42,719 nt of DNA from Actinomycetes bacterium (GTDB lineage: Bacteria > Actinomycetota > Coriobacteriia > Anaerosomatales > Anaerosomataceae). Numbering within the stretch: position 1 is the stretch's first letter; each line of letters starts with the position of its first letter. A program made the position numbers and the translations under genes. Below the pieces are notes generated by a model that was not told the DNA's origin, made no database searches, and was given only the letters and a program-made list of their open reading frames with translations. The stretch lies in contig JALHJB010000019.1 in NCBI GenBank assembly GCA_022839745.1, positions 1-42,719 of the forward strand. Reading direction: 5' to 3'. Positions 6,954 through 15,161 of the stretch are shown piece after piece.

Positions 6954-9086
6954 CTACTTCTTGCCGGCCTTGCGCCTCTGAGGCGTGCCCTTACGCTTGC
7001 GCTTCGGCACGACGCTCGTGCGCAAGCCGAGGAGCGCCTCCTGGGCGCATACGGGCGTTTCGCCCTCGGCGGGAGATACCCGCACGTAGCTGCCGTCGGA
7101 CTGCATGATGCGCTGTTTGGTGTTGTCCGCGAGATAGATGCCGAGGATCTCCTCACGCAAGCGCTTGACGAGCTTGGGGTCGCGAACCGGCGCCAGCACC
7201 TCCACGCGGCGGTCGAGGTTTCGCGGCATGAGGTCGGCACTGCCGATGTACACCTCGGCGTTACCCGCATTGCCGAACCAGTAGATGCGGCTGTGCTCGA
7301 GGAAGCGCCCCACGATGCTGATGACCCGGATGTTCTCGCTCACACCGGGAACGCCGGGGCGCAGGCAGCACACACCGCGCACGAGCAGATCGATCGACAC
7401 GCCCGCCCGTGAGGCCTCGTACAGGAGCGCGATCATCTTCTGGTCCACGAGCGAGTTCATCTTGAAGATGATCTCGCCGCGTCCTCCGGCCCGCGCGTGC
7501 TCGATCTCGCGGCGGATGCGCGCCGCGATCTCCTCGCGCAGCTCCACGGGTGCGACCAGGAAGCGGCGGTAGTTGTTCTTGCTGACGTAGCCGGTGACGA
7601 GGTTGAAGAGCGCCGAGGCATCCTCGCCCATCCGATCGTCGCAGGTCAGCAGTCCAAGATCGGTGTAGAGCTTCGCGGTGACCGTATTGTAGTTGCCTGT
7701 GCCGATGTGGACGTACCGTCGGATGCGCCCGGATTCGCGCCGCACCACGAGGGCGACTTTGCTGTGCGTCTTGAGCCCCACAAGGCCGTACACAACGTGC
7801 ACGCCCGCCGCCTCCAGAGCACGCGCCCACTCGATGTTGCTCTCTTCGTCGAAGCGCGCCTTGAGCTCGACGAGACAGGCGACCTCTTTACCCGCAAGGG
7901 CGGCGTCCATGAGCGCCTCGACGATCGGCGAGTTCTTGCCCACCCGGTAGAGCGTGGTCTTGATAGCAAGCACATCGGGATCGTGTGCGGCCTGCCTGAA
8001 GAGCGCCACGACCGGCTCGAACGACTCGTATGGGTGGTGGAGCAAGATGTCGTGCTCGCGGATGGTGGTGAAGATGTCCGCCTCGGCGCCGGCCTCCACC
8101 GGCACGGTGAGCGCGGGAACGAACGGTGGGTACTTCAGGTCGGGGCGATCGATCGCCGCGAGACCGAAGAGCTCGCTCATGCCGAGCGGTGGGGCGACCG
8201 TGATCACGTCGGCGGGATCCATGTCGAGGTTCTCAACGAGGATGTCCCGGATGTTCTCCGGCATGGTCGGTTCAACGGTCATGCGCACGACCGAACCGAA
8301 CCGGCGCTGACGCACGCCCTGCTCGATAGTGGAGAGCAGGTCGTCGGCCTCGAGCTCCTGGATGACCATCTCAGCGTCACGGGTGATCCTAAACAGGTGG
8401 GCCGCGACCACGTCGTAGCCCGGGAACAAGGTGCCGGCGTGCGCGATCAGCAGCTGCTCGAGCCACACGAAGGCGTGCTCCCGCGACTCGCTGCCCCCGG
8501 GCGTGACCGGGACGAACCGCGGCAACGCCTTAGGGACCTTGACGCGCGCGAACCGCTCCTCGCCGTCGGGGCCTTTCACCACGATGGCGATGTTCATGCT
8601 CAGGTTGGATATATGCGGGAACGGCCGGCCGGGGTCGAACGCGAGCGGCGTCAGGACCGGATACACGTGGGAAGCGAAGTACGCGTCGGCGACCGCGCGC
8701 TGTGCGTCGTCGAGGTCCGCGTAGTCGAGCAGCCTGATGCCCGCGGCCGCAAGCTCCGCGCGCAGGCCCGCGAAGCAATCGCGCGCGGCCGCCAACATCT
8801 CAGGCATGCGTTGGCGTACAGCGGCGAGCTGCTCGGCCGCGGTAAGGCCATCGTCGGAGAGCCCGCCCACCTCGGCGGCGATCTGCTGCTTGAGGCCGGC
8901 CACCCGCACCATGTAGAACTCGGAGAGGTTGGAGCTGAAGATCGCGAGGTACTTGGCCCGCTCGAGGAGCGGGTTGGTGGGGTCTTGCGCCTCCTCCAGT
9001 ACGCGATCCTGGAAGCGCAGAAGCGCGAGCTCTCGGTTGAGGTACAGCGCGGCGCTATCCAGCGAGAGCGTGGCGTCCTCTGTCAT
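6954..9086 (-). CDS. ppk1: polyphosphate kinase 1
   Basis: PPK1 makes polyphosphate from ATP and can run in reverse. The 710-residue length is standard. It begins LYLNRELALLRFQDRVLEEA, the usual N-terminal domain. The phospholipase D-like catalytic half carries YVHIGTGNYN (the autophosphorylated histidine) and LKARFDEESNI. Near the C-terminus IGSADLMPRNLDRRVE is conserved. A Lys/Arg-rich tail (KRKRKGTPQRRKAGKK) ends the protein. ATG at 9086 follows GAGGAGGAG; the frame is open much further upstream only because it runs under the ppx 3' end. It lies 91 bases after ppx and 9 before ppk2, forming a ppx-ppk1-ppk2 cluster. A TACACTGGAC element sits 34 bases upstream. Confidence 0.95.
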   Translation of the reverse strand: MTEDATLSLDSAALYLNRELALLRFQDRVLEEAQDPTNPLLERAKYLAIFSSNLSEFYMVRVAGLKQQIAAEVGGLSDDGLTAAEQLAAVRQRMPEMLAAARDCFAGLRAELAAAGIRLLDYADLDDAQRAVADAYFASHVYPVLTPLAFDPGRPFPHISNLSMNIAIVVKGPDGEERFARVKVPKALPRFVPVTPGGSESREHAFVWLEQLLIAHAGTLFPGYDVVAAHLFRITRDAEMVIQELEADDLLSTIEQGVRQRRFGSVVRMTVEPTMPENIRDILVENLDMDPADVITVAPPLGMSELFGLAAIDRPDLKYPPFVPALTVPVEAGAEADIFTTIREHDILLHHPYESFEPVVALFRQAAHDPDVLAIKTTLYRVGKNSPIVEALMDAALAGKEVACLVELKARFDEESNIEWARALEAAGVHVVYGLVGLKTHSKVALVVRRESGRIRRYVHIGTGNYNTVTAKLYTDLGLLTCDDRMGEDASALFNLVTGYVSKNNYRRFLVAPVELREEIAARIRREIEHARAGGRGEIIFKMNSLVDQKMIALLYEASRAGVSIDLLVRGVCCLRPGVPGVSENIRVISIVGRFLEHSRIYWFGNAGNAEVYIGSADLMPRNLDRRVEVLAPVRDPKLVKRLREEILGIYLADNTKQRIMQSDGSYVRVSPAEGETPVCAQEALLGLRTSVVPKRKRKGTPQRRKAGKK

Positions 9087-9119
9087 GCGCTCCTCCTCGT
9101 CCGCCCTGGCAGAACCTAT

Positions 9120-9129
9120 GTCCAGTGTA
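9120..9129 (-). promoter_or_regulatory. TACACTGGAC element before ppk1
   Basis: On the minus strand TACACTGGAC lies 34 bases before the ppk1 start and reads as a -10 box TACACT followed by GGAC. The same ten or nine bases occur before ppx, before the B12-binding protein and before the multiheme cytochrome. No good -35 is visible. Confidence 0.4.
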
Positions 9130-9177
9130 CCCGTTGTGGTGCGTTCCCCCGGAGCGGAACCCGCACGGGTAGCGGGC

Positions 9178-10695
9178 TTATCGCGCGTCGGCCGCAACCT
9201 CCACCTGGACGGTGACGCCCCAGAGCGCCTCGGCAAGATCGGCCTTCCGAAGCGCGCCATCACGCTCGATGTCGAGCGGTCGGCGTCCGGTGATAGCGAC
9301 CACGAGCCGACCACCCTCGCACACCGCGTGCACCGACTCCACCCGCTGCGCCTGCGTCCTGTCGAGCCCGTCGGCGATCCGGAGTATGGCGGCCAGGCGC
9401 GACACCCGGGCCAGCGCGTGATCGTCGAGCCCCTCGCTCGCCTCGTGCCGCGCCTTGGGCAGCGAACCCTTGTGGTAGCGCGCGATCGCTGCCACCAGGA
9501 GGGTCTCGGCTGCCGTGAACCCTGGTATCTCGGCGTGCGAGATCAGATGATAGCTGTGCTTGTGGTGCCCCTCGTAGGCAACGTGGTGCCCCACGTCGTG
9601 GAGCAGCGCGGCAGCCTCGAGCAGCGACCGGTCTTCCGGCGTGAGGCCGAACGCGGGGGCGAGGTCGTCGAACAGCTGCATGGCGAGTGACCGCACCTGC
9701 TCGGCATGGGCGACGTCGTAGCGATACCTGCCGCCGAGTTCGCGCACACACCGCATGCGGTCGGCCGCCGGCAGCGGGCCGCGTTCTTGTTCGATGACCT
9801 CGAGCACGATCCCCTCGCGCATCCCGCGCGCATTCACCAGCACGCTGTCGGCGCCGAGCAGCCGCATCACCTCGTGGAGCACGACCGCTCCCGGGACGAT
9901 GAGATCGACCCGGGCAGCGGGAAGTCCCTTCATGCGCTCACGGTCACGGACCGAGCTCCGCAAGAGCCTGTCCCTGAGCTCCACCAGGTCGCCAGCCGCA
10001 ATCCGGGATCCGTGCACGCTCTGGGGCGTGGTCCCCCGCCGTGCGGCCAGCATCGACGCGAGTGTGGTGACGGTGCCCCCGGAACCCGCAAGCACGCCGG
10101 GAAACCGCATGTCCCCGGCGGACTCCTCGAGTGTCCGCCGGACGTGGTGCGTCAGCCGGCGCTGCGCATCAGGAGACAGCGGGTCTTGGCCGCCGAACCT
10201 GTCGGCGAGAACGACCGCGCCGAGCGGCATCGAGACGACACCGCTCACCTCGGCACCGGTGCCCCGTGCGATCTCGACCGAACCGCCACCGATATCCACC
10301 ACCGCGATATCGCCGTCGAGCGCCAACCCGTCAGCAGCCGAGAGCAGCGCAAGTCGCCCCTCGTGAGCTCCGTCTATGACCTCGATCTCGAGCCCCACCT
10401 CGCGGCGGACCCGCTCTACGAACGCCACACCGTTGGCGGCCTGACGGACCGCCGCCGTGGCCACTGCGCGCACATGGGTGACCTCGCGCTCCCGTGCGAG
10501 CCGCATCATCTTGTCGAGCGCTTCGATCGCCACATCCATGGCGCTCTGAGCCAGCTGTCCGCTCTCCAGCACCCCGCGGCCAAGACGCGCGAACACTCTC
10601 TCCTCGTCCCTGATGATCCTACGGCCGGCCACAGGCACATCCACTATGGTGAGGCGAATCGAGTTCGAGCCGATATCGATGGCCGCTATGCGCAC
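9178..10695 (-). CDS. ppx: Ppx/GppA exopolyphosphatase with C-terminal HD domain
   Basis: Exopolyphosphatases remove terminal phosphate from polyphosphate, and GppA relatives hydrolyse pppGpp. The 505-residue product has the actin-like ATPase fold: MRIAAIDIGSNSIRLTIVD at the N-terminus, the phosphate loop VVDIGGGSVEIA near 145, and VLAGSGGTVTTLA near 210. From about residue 315 there is an HD-type phosphohydrolase-like domain with LEAAALLHDVGHHVAY and IARYHKGSLPK. This two-part layout matches long Ppx/GppA proteins such as those of E. coli. It heads the ppx-ppk1-ppk2 cluster, so synthesis and breakdown of the polymer are encoded together. Whether polyphosphate or pppGpp is the main substrate is not decidable from sequence. 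Confidence 0.92.
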   Translation of the reverse strand: MRIAAIDIGSNSIRLTIVDVPVAGRRIIRDEERVFARLGRGVLESGQLAQSAMDVAIEALDKMMRLAREREVTHVRAVATAAVRQAANGVAFVERVRREVGLEIEVIDGAHEGRLALLSAADGLALDGDIAVVDIGGGSVEIARGTGAEVSGVVSMPLGAVVLADRFGGQDPLSPDAQRRLTHHVRRTLEESAGDMRFPGVLAGSGGTVTTLASMLAARRGTTPQSVHGSRIAAGDLVELRDRLLRSSVRDRERMKGLPAARVDLIVPGAVVLHEVMRLLGADSVLVNARGMREGIVLEVIEQERGPLPAADRMRCVRELGGRYRYDVAHAEQVRSLAMQLFDDLAPAFGLTPEDRSLLEAAALLHDVGHHVAYEGHHKHSYHLISHAEIPGFTAAETLLVAAIARYHKGSLPKARHEASEGLDDHALARVSRLAAILRIADGLDRTQAQRVESVHAVCEGGRLVVAITGRRPLDIERDGALRKADLAEALWGVTVQVEVAADAR

Positions 10696-10801
10696 ACTGC
10701 GCCCCCCTCATCGGCAGGCGGTGCGAGCAAACGCGCACCGCAGGTCTTCGGCCGGGCGTTCGATGGTGAGCCGAACGAAGCGCTCAACGATGGTCCGTTC
10801 A

Positions 10802-10811
10802 TTCCAGTGTA
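10802..10811 (-). promoter_or_regulatory. TACACTGGAA element before ppx
   Basis: TACACTGGAA on the minus strand, 107 bases before the ppx start and in the intergenic region shared with the divergent hemerythrin gene. It is one of four near-identical elements in the window, and the only one with A at the tenth position. Confidence 0.35.
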
Positions 10812-10979
10812 CTTGACATGCGGGGTGCACCGAGCACGAGTACGATGGGTGGGCATGCTGGCTGATGCGCGGGCGGGAAGGAGCCTTGTGCCATGCGCGT
10901 GGCAGCACGATCGCTCTCAGGACCGTGGCCCGGCATGCCGATAGCACCACCACATCTCCATGACCGCCAGGAGCGCCCA

Positions 10980-11393
10980 ATGACACGTTTCGAGTGGACA
11001 CCCGATCTTGTGACCGGTAACGAGGCGATCGACTCGCAGCATCGCATGCTGTTCACATGCGCGAACCAACTTCTCGACAAGGTCGCGGTGGAGGATCCGG
11101 ATGTCGACGACGCCAGCGACTGCGTCTGGCGCCTTACCGACTACGTGATGCAGCACTTCGCCGATGAGCAGGAGCTGATGGAGTCGGTCCACTACCCCGA
11201 GCGCAGCATCCACGCTGGGCTGCACGACCAGCTGACCGGCGAGACGATGCTGCTGACCGCGCGCGTCATGCGAGGGGAGATCGTGCTGGCCACGGAGATC
11301 GCGCTGCTGGTCACCCGATGGATGCGCGATCACATCCTCAGAGCAGACAAGGACTTCGTGGCGTACCTCGCGAAGCACGGCGATCGCACCTGA
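10980..11393 (+). CDS. bacteriohemerythrin
   Basis: A 137-residue single-domain oxygen- (or NO-) binding protein with a non-haem di-iron site. All expected ligands are visible: H21 (IDSQHRMLF), H59 and E63 (HFADEQELM), H78 and H82 (HAGLHDQL), then the last His and Asp in RDHILRADKDF. The N-terminal FEWTPDLVTGNEAID is typical. ATG at 10980 has AGGAG six bases upstream. An in-frame ATG at 10893 also has GAAGGAG upstream and would add 29 residues; the shorter start matches the family. The gene is divergent from ppx. A role in oxygen carriage or sensing is inferred. Confidence 0.9.
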   Translation: MTRFEWTPDLVTGNEAIDSQHRMLFTCANQLLDKVAVEDPDVDDASDCVWRLTDYVMQHFADEQELMESVHYPERSIHAGLHDQLTGETMLLTARVMRGEIVLATEIALLVTRWMRDHILRADKDFVAYLAKHGDRT

Positions 11394-11478
11394 GTTGCCG
11401 GGCAGCATGTGCGACTGGCCGCCCACGGGGTACGAACTGTGTGTCGACCGTGCGTGGGCGTGAGCGGAAGGGCGCATC

Positions 11479-11691
11479 ATGACCTGTTATCTCAAACATC
11501 TCGGATGGCTGTTCCGGGTGCTCGAGCTCGACAACGACGCCGGTAACCGGCACAGGATCGACCGGGCCATCAAAGACGCGCTTGAGCTGCCACGCGACGC
11601 GCCGTGTGAGGACGTGGAGGCCTTTCTGGCGGCGCTCTCGGGTGAGGAGCGGTTCGAACTCATCGACACGCTCGAACGGACGCTTGCCTGA
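11479..11691 (+). CDS. small protein of unknown function
   Basis: A 70-residue protein that I do not recognise. It starts at an ATG with GGAAGGG upstream, begins MTCYLKHLGWLFRVLELDND, and has an acidic helical C-terminal half (EDVEAFLAALSGEERFELIDT). The layout YLKHLGWLF...LELDND looks like a short regulatory or adaptor protein, but no motif supports a function. It lies 85 bases after hemerythrin on the same strand and is closed by a perfect hairpin, so the two may share a transcript. The good ribosome site and non-random composition support it as real. Confidence 0.6.
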   Translation: MTCYLKHLGWLFRVLELDNDAGNRHRIDRAIKDALELPRDAPCEDVEAFLAALSGEERFELIDTLERTLA

Positions 11692-11724
11692 GAACCGGTT
11701 CGGGACACAGCAGCCGAGACACAT

Positions 11725-11754
11725 GACGGGCCGCCTTGCACAAGGCGGCCCGTC
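11725..11754. terminator. perfect 14-bp hairpin between convergent genes
   Basis: GACGGGCCGCCTTG (11725-11738) is followed after two bases by its exact reverse complement (11741-11754). It lies between the stop codons of the small protein at 11691 and the SDR gene at 11777, so it can end transcription in both directions. Confidence 0.7.
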
Positions 11755-11776
11755 GTCTCACGCCAGGGGGCTCTGA

Positions 11777-12541
11777 CTACGCCGCGCCCCAGCCGCCGTC
11801 CACGGCGATGTTGGCTCCGTTGACCATCTTGGACTCATCGGATGCCAGGAACAGCGCGAGGTTCGCGACATCTATCGGCTGCAAGAAGTTCGGGATGATG
11901 CCACCGTAGATGCCGGCCTTCTCCGCTCCTGCGGCATTGATCTTGGAGGGATCCACGCTCGCCATGATGTTGGTGTTCACGCCACCGACGATCATCGCGT
12001 TGCAGCGGATGCCCTGCTTGGCGTAGTACCACGCGGTGTTGCGGGTGAGACCCACGCACGCGTGCTTCGACATCGTGTACACGACACCCGCAGCACCGCC
12101 GTGCTCGCCTGCCGCCGACGCGGTGTTGACGATCGATCCCGCGCCCTTGGGCAGCATGACCTTGAGCGCCTCGCGAGTGAGATACAGCGGACCATACGCG
12201 TTCACACCCATCACGCGCGACAGCATATCGTCGGAGAAGTCCCCGGCGCCGGCGAAGTTGTCCATGACGCCGGCGTTGTTGCAGAGCACGTCAAGCGTGC
12301 CGTACGCGTCCACTGCTGCCTGCACGATGCGGGCGCAGTCCTCGGGCTTCGAGACGTCGCCCTGCACGCCGGTGATCTGTCCGCCAGCCTCGGTGACCTC
12401 GGCCACGACCTCATCGAGCGTCGCCTGGTTCCACTCGGCGGCCACGACCTTCGCTCCCTCGGCGGCGAACAGGTTCGCCATCGACCGTCCCATACCAGAA
12501 CCCGCACCGGTGATGACCGCGACCTTACCTTCGAGCCTCAT
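11777..12541 (-). CDS. SDR family oxidoreductase
   Basis: Classical short-chain dehydrogenase/reductase of 254 residues, acting on an alcohol/ketone pair with NAD(P). Cofactor motif TGAGSGMGRS is at 12-21, NNAGVM near 88, a serine in IVNTASAAGE, and the catalytic YTMSKHA (Tyr and Lys four apart) near 155. The C-terminus MVNGANIAVDGGWGAA is the usual FabG-like end. The substrate is not predictable. The residue after the first strand is Glu in VVAAEWN, an acidic position that usually favours NAD. Its promoter contains a 14-bp palindrome over the -10 region, so the gene is probably repressed until an inducer appears. Confidence 0.92.
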   Translation of the reverse strand: MRLEGKVAVITGAGSGMGRSMANLFAAEGAKVVAAEWNQATLDEVVAEVTEAGGQITGVQGDVSKPEDCARIVQAAVDAYGTLDVLCNNAGVMDNFAGAGDFSDDMLSRVMGVNAYGPLYLTREALKVMLPKGAGSIVNTASAAGEHGGAAGVVYTMSKHACVGLTRNTAWYYAKQGIRCNAMIVGGVNTNIMASVDPSKINAAGAEKAGIYGGIIPNFLQPIDVANLALFLASDESKMVNGANIAVDGGWGAA

Positions 12542-12600
12542 GCCGTGCCCCTTCCCTCATCGGATGAGCCAGGTGCGGCAGTCACGCCCCACCCATGTTA

Positions 12601-12640
12601 GTAACAATAGTTACAATAATGGATGTACGCACGGTGTCAA
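12601..12640 (-). promoter_or_regulatory. promoter with palindromic operator for the SDR gene
   Basis: On the minus strand TTGACA (12640-12635), a 16-base spacer and TATTGT (12618-12613) form a good sigma-70-type promoter. The palindrome GTAACTATTGTTAC (12601-12614) begins inside the -10 box and covers the expected start point near 12606. That is the placement of a repressor site. The repressor gene is not identified. Confidence 0.6.
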
Positions 12641-12741
12641 CAGCGGCCACGGCGGTATCGCGAGCTGTGATCGTGTCAGGCCCCCGGTGCGCACCCCCTG
12701 CACGAGTACCTACCCCGGATAGGCGCATGCTCACCGGATGC

Positions 12742-13188
12742 TCAGGTGCGAAGAAGGCGCTCCAGCTGCTCGATGAAGTGCTCGCGGTCCTCATCGGTGA
12801 ACTTGGACGGACCACCGTGGCGTCCGCCCTGCCGGCGCAGCTTCGCCTCAGCGTGGCGGACCGCGAGCTCGGCGTCGATGGTTGCCAGGTGGAAGATGCG
12901 TCCGCGCGGGCTCAGCGCCCCCGCTCCCCTGCCGAGCGCCATCGCCGCGAGCCCGATGTCCTGCGTGACCACCACGTCGCCGGGAGCGAGGCGCTCGACA
13001 ACGGCGAAGTCGGCGGCATCGCGACCGCCGCTCACCTGGATCGCCTCCACACCGCGCCGCGAGGCGTACCGTTCGAGGTTCTGCGTGGAGTTGGCAACCA
13101 CCACGACCTGCCACCCGCGCTCGCGCGCCACCGTGATGGCTTCGCGCGTGACCGGACACGCGTCGGCGTCGATGAACAGCGTGGGCAT
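12742..13188 (-). CDS. YaiI/YqxD family (DUF188, UPF0178) protein
   Basis: A 148-residue protein of the YaiI/YqxD family, a PIN-like fold of unproven function. The N-terminal FIDADACPVTREAI carries the conserved Asp and Cys. The middle has GGRDAADFAVVERL and the block GDVVVTQDIGLAAMAL with further conserved Asp residues. The C-terminal GGPSKFTDEDREHFIEQLERLL is also typical. It starts nine bases after the citrate synthase stop on the same strand, so it is probably translated from the citrate synthase transcript. No strong ribosome site of its own is visible. Confidence 0.88.
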   Translation of the reverse strand: MPTLFIDADACPVTREAITVARERGWQVVVVANSTQNLERYASRRGVEAIQVSGGRDAADFAVVERLAPGDVVVTQDIGLAAMALGRGAGALSPRGRIFHLATIDAELAVRHAEAKLRRQGGRHGGPSKFTDEDREHFIEQLERLLRT

Positions 13189-13197
13189 CGCCCGGGC

Positions 13198-14586
13198 CTA
13201 GCGCTCTTCGAGCGGCAGGTAGTCCCGGCGGCCGGCCACGCTCTTGTATGCCGGCCGGATGATCTTGCCGTTGTTGGCGATCTCCTCGACGCGGTGCGCG
13301 CACCAGCCCACCGTACGCGAACACGCGAACAGCGGCGTGTACAGTTCCTCGGGGATATCGAGCATCCGATAGATGTAGCCCGAGTAGAAGTCGACGTTGG
13401 CGCTGACACCCTTGTACACCGTGCGGCGCTTGGCGATCGCCCGCGGCGCGATCTCCTCGACCCGCGTGAGCAGGCTGTACTCCTCGGCGAGGCCCTTGGC
13501 ACCGGCCAGAGCGCGCGCGTACTCACGCAGGATGATCGTACGCGGGTCTGAGACGGAGTAGACCGGGTGCCCCATCCCGTAGATGAGCCCGGAGCGATCG
13601 AACGCCTCTTTGTCGAGCACCCGCAGCAGGTACGCCTCGATCTCGTCCTCGTCGTCCCAATCCGTCACCGTGGCGCGCAGATCGTCGAACATGCGCACCA
13701 TCTTGATATTGGCGCCGCCATGGCGCGGACCCTTGAGCGAGCCGAGGGAGGCCGCGATGGTAGCGTACGTGTCGGTGCCGGTCGACGACACCACATGCGC
13801 GGTGAACGACGAGTTGTTGCCGCCACCGTGCTCGGCGTGAAGCACGAGCGCCAGGTCGAGCACACGGGCCTCAAGGGCGGTGTAGTGGCTGTCGGTGCGC
13901 AGCATGTGGAGGATGTTCTCCGCCGTGCCGAGGTCGGGGTCCGGGCGATGGATGACGAGGCTGTCCTTGAGGTACTCGTCCACGTACGACTGATACGCGT
14001 AGACGGCGATGAGCGGGATCGCCGCGATGATATCGAGACTCTGGCGAAGAATGCCCGGGATCGACGTGTCGTCGGGGTCCTGATCGCGTGTGTACAGCGC
14101 CAACACGCCGCGCGCCATCGCGTTCATCACGTCACGGCTCGGCATGCGGAGTATCGCGTCGTGGATCCAGTGCCGGGGGAGCTCGCGACGCGACGCGAGC
14201 TCGGCCTCGAAGCGCCTGAGCTCCATGGCGTCGGGCAGTTCGCCGAACAGAACGAGATATGCGGTCTCCTCGAACCCGAGGCGGCCTTCTTTCAGGAAGC
14301 CGGCGACGAGGTCATTGATCTCGATGCCGCGATAGATCAGCTGACCGGGAACGGGCACGTACTCATCGCCCTCCGGCGCCGATCCCACAACGTCACCGAT
14401 CTGTGTGAGACCCGCAAGCACGCCCTTGCCCGATACGTGACGCAAACCGCGCTTCACGTCGTAGCGCGTGTACAGGTCCGCATCGATGATGCTGCTCTCG
14501 CACGCCATGGCGCTCCAGCGCTCAAGCAGTTCTGTTGTGGTCTCACGACCGGCTGCGCGCACCGCGCCCGGGTCTCTCTCGGTCAT
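13198..14586 (-). CDS. citrate synthase
   Basis: Condenses acetyl-CoA and oxaloacetate to citrate at the entry of the TCA cycle. The 462-residue protein has the family active-site blocks: VLHAEHGGGNNSSFTAH (first catalytic His), LKGPRHGGANIKMV, GMGHPVYSVSDPR (second His and the oxaloacetate region) and NVDFYSGYIYRML (catalytic Asp). The N-terminal stretch to about residue 45 is longer than in short citrate synthases. The ATG has GAAGGGGGCGATC upstream. A methylcitrate synthase role cannot be excluded from sequence. It leads a two-gene unit with the YaiI-like gene. Confidence 0.93.
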   Translation of the reverse strand: MTERDPGAVRAAGRETTTELLERWSAMACESSIIDADLYTRYDVKRGLRHVSGKGVLAGLTQIGDVVGSAPEGDEYVPVPGQLIYRGIEINDLVAGFLKEGRLGFEETAYLVLFGELPDAMELRRFEAELASRRELPRHWIHDAILRMPSRDVMNAMARGVLALYTRDQDPDDTSIPGILRQSLDIIAAIPLIAVYAYQSYVDEYLKDSLVIHRPDPDLGTAENILHMLRTDSHYTALEARVLDLALVLHAEHGGGNNSSFTAHVVSSTGTDTYATIAASLGSLKGPRHGGANIKMVRMFDDLRATVTDWDDEDEIEAYLLRVLDKEAFDRSGLIYGMGHPVYSVSDPRTIILREYARALAGAKGLAEEYSLLTRVEEIAPRAIAKRRTVYKGVSANVDFYSGYIYRMLDIPEELYTPLFACSRTVGWCAHRVEEIANNGKIIRPAYKSVAGRRDYLPLEER

Positions 14587-14807
14587 GATCGCCCCCTTCG
14601 TCCGTCCGGTTGATCAGGCGGCGGGTAGTCCCGCATGGTCACTACGATGAGACTGTGCGCGTGGCCTCCGGTGGTGCCGGCCCGCACGAACGCGACCTGA
14701 TGGCCGCGATGGATGCTCTGCGCTGATTCTACCCGAAGGAGCCGGGTGGCTCTCCGGTTCCCGCGATGAATCGGCGGCGGAGACGTGCGCCCGAGTCCGG
14801 TTCTGCC

Positions 14808-14835
14808 AGAAAAGAAGCCGCCCGGCGGGACGGCT
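14808..14835 (-). terminator. terminator of tRNA-Asp
   Basis: On the minus strand, 12 bases past the tRNA, AGCCGTCC pairs with GGGCGGCT across a CGCC loop (14816-14835) and is followed by TTCTTTTCT. This is a classic Rho-independent terminator. Confidence 0.8.
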
Positions 14836-14847
14836 CTCGAATCGATA

Positions 14848-14924
14848 TGGCGGGAGTGACGGGGCTCGAACCCGCGACCTCCGGCTTGACAGGCCGGCGC
14901 TCTAACCAGCTGAGCTACACCCCC
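14848..14924 (-). tRNA. tRNA-Asp (anticodon GTC)
   Basis: A full cloverleaf can be folded by eye on the minus strand. The acceptor GGGGGTG pairs with CACTCCC, the D-arm starts TAGCTCAGCTGGTTAGAGC, the anticodon stem CCGGC/GCCGG holds loop CTGTCAA with anticodon GTC, and the T-arm contains GGTTCGAGCC. The discriminator is G and the CCA end is encoded. Length is 77 bases including CCA. The gene has its own promoter and terminator. Confidence 0.95.
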
Positions 14925-14959
14925 GCATGGGGCGTCCGCCCGAGGCGGACAGCATACGG

Positions 14960-14988
14960 ATTCTAACGAGCGGGGCGGGCATTGTCTA
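14960..14988 (-). promoter_or_regulatory. promoter of tRNA-Asp
   Basis: On the minus strand TAGACA, a 17-base spacer and TAGAAT, giving a start near 14953 and a 29-base 5' leader. The IS30-type array begins only 14 bases upstream of the -35 box. Confidence 0.65.
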
Positions 14989-15001
14989 TAGAGATCCAGC
15001 T

Positions 15002-15014
15002 ACTCGTGGTCGTC
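15002..15014 (+). repeat. 13-bp direct repeat, left copy
   Basis: ACTCGTGGTCGTC. The same 13 bases occur at 16723-16735 and 18430-18442, exactly where the two IS30-type elements begin and end. This fits a target-site duplication present three times. Two more C residues after it are shared with the middle copy only. Confidence 0.75.
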
Positions 15015-15016
15015 CC

Positions 15017-15063
15017 TTGATTGCCAAAGTCAGTGCAAAGACCCCTTGCACTTAGTCTGGCAG
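15017..15063 (+). repeat. left-end motif pair of IS30-type copy 1
   Basis: An inverted copy (TTGATTGCCAAAGTCAGTGCAA, 15017-15038, quoted in full only to its 20th base elsewhere) is followed by a direct copy TTGCACTTAGTCTGGCAG (15046-15063). These are probable transposase-binding sites. Confidence 0.7.
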
Positions 15064-15161
15064 AGCTCCCGCCCGGTTTCATCGTCCGGTGCTGCGCTCT
15101 ATCCTCGCGCAAGGTCCGTCAGTTCCTCTCCGGCGGCCGAGACGAGGAAAGGAGCACGCCC

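Noticed and set aside
7497..9215. A 572-codon plus-strand frame opposite ppk1
   Set aside because: Antisense shadow of a gene with clear PPK1 motifs.
10813..10846. TTGACA and TACGAT as a promoter for the first hemerythrin gene
   Set aside because: The spacer is 22 bases, too long for a normal sigma-70 promoter.
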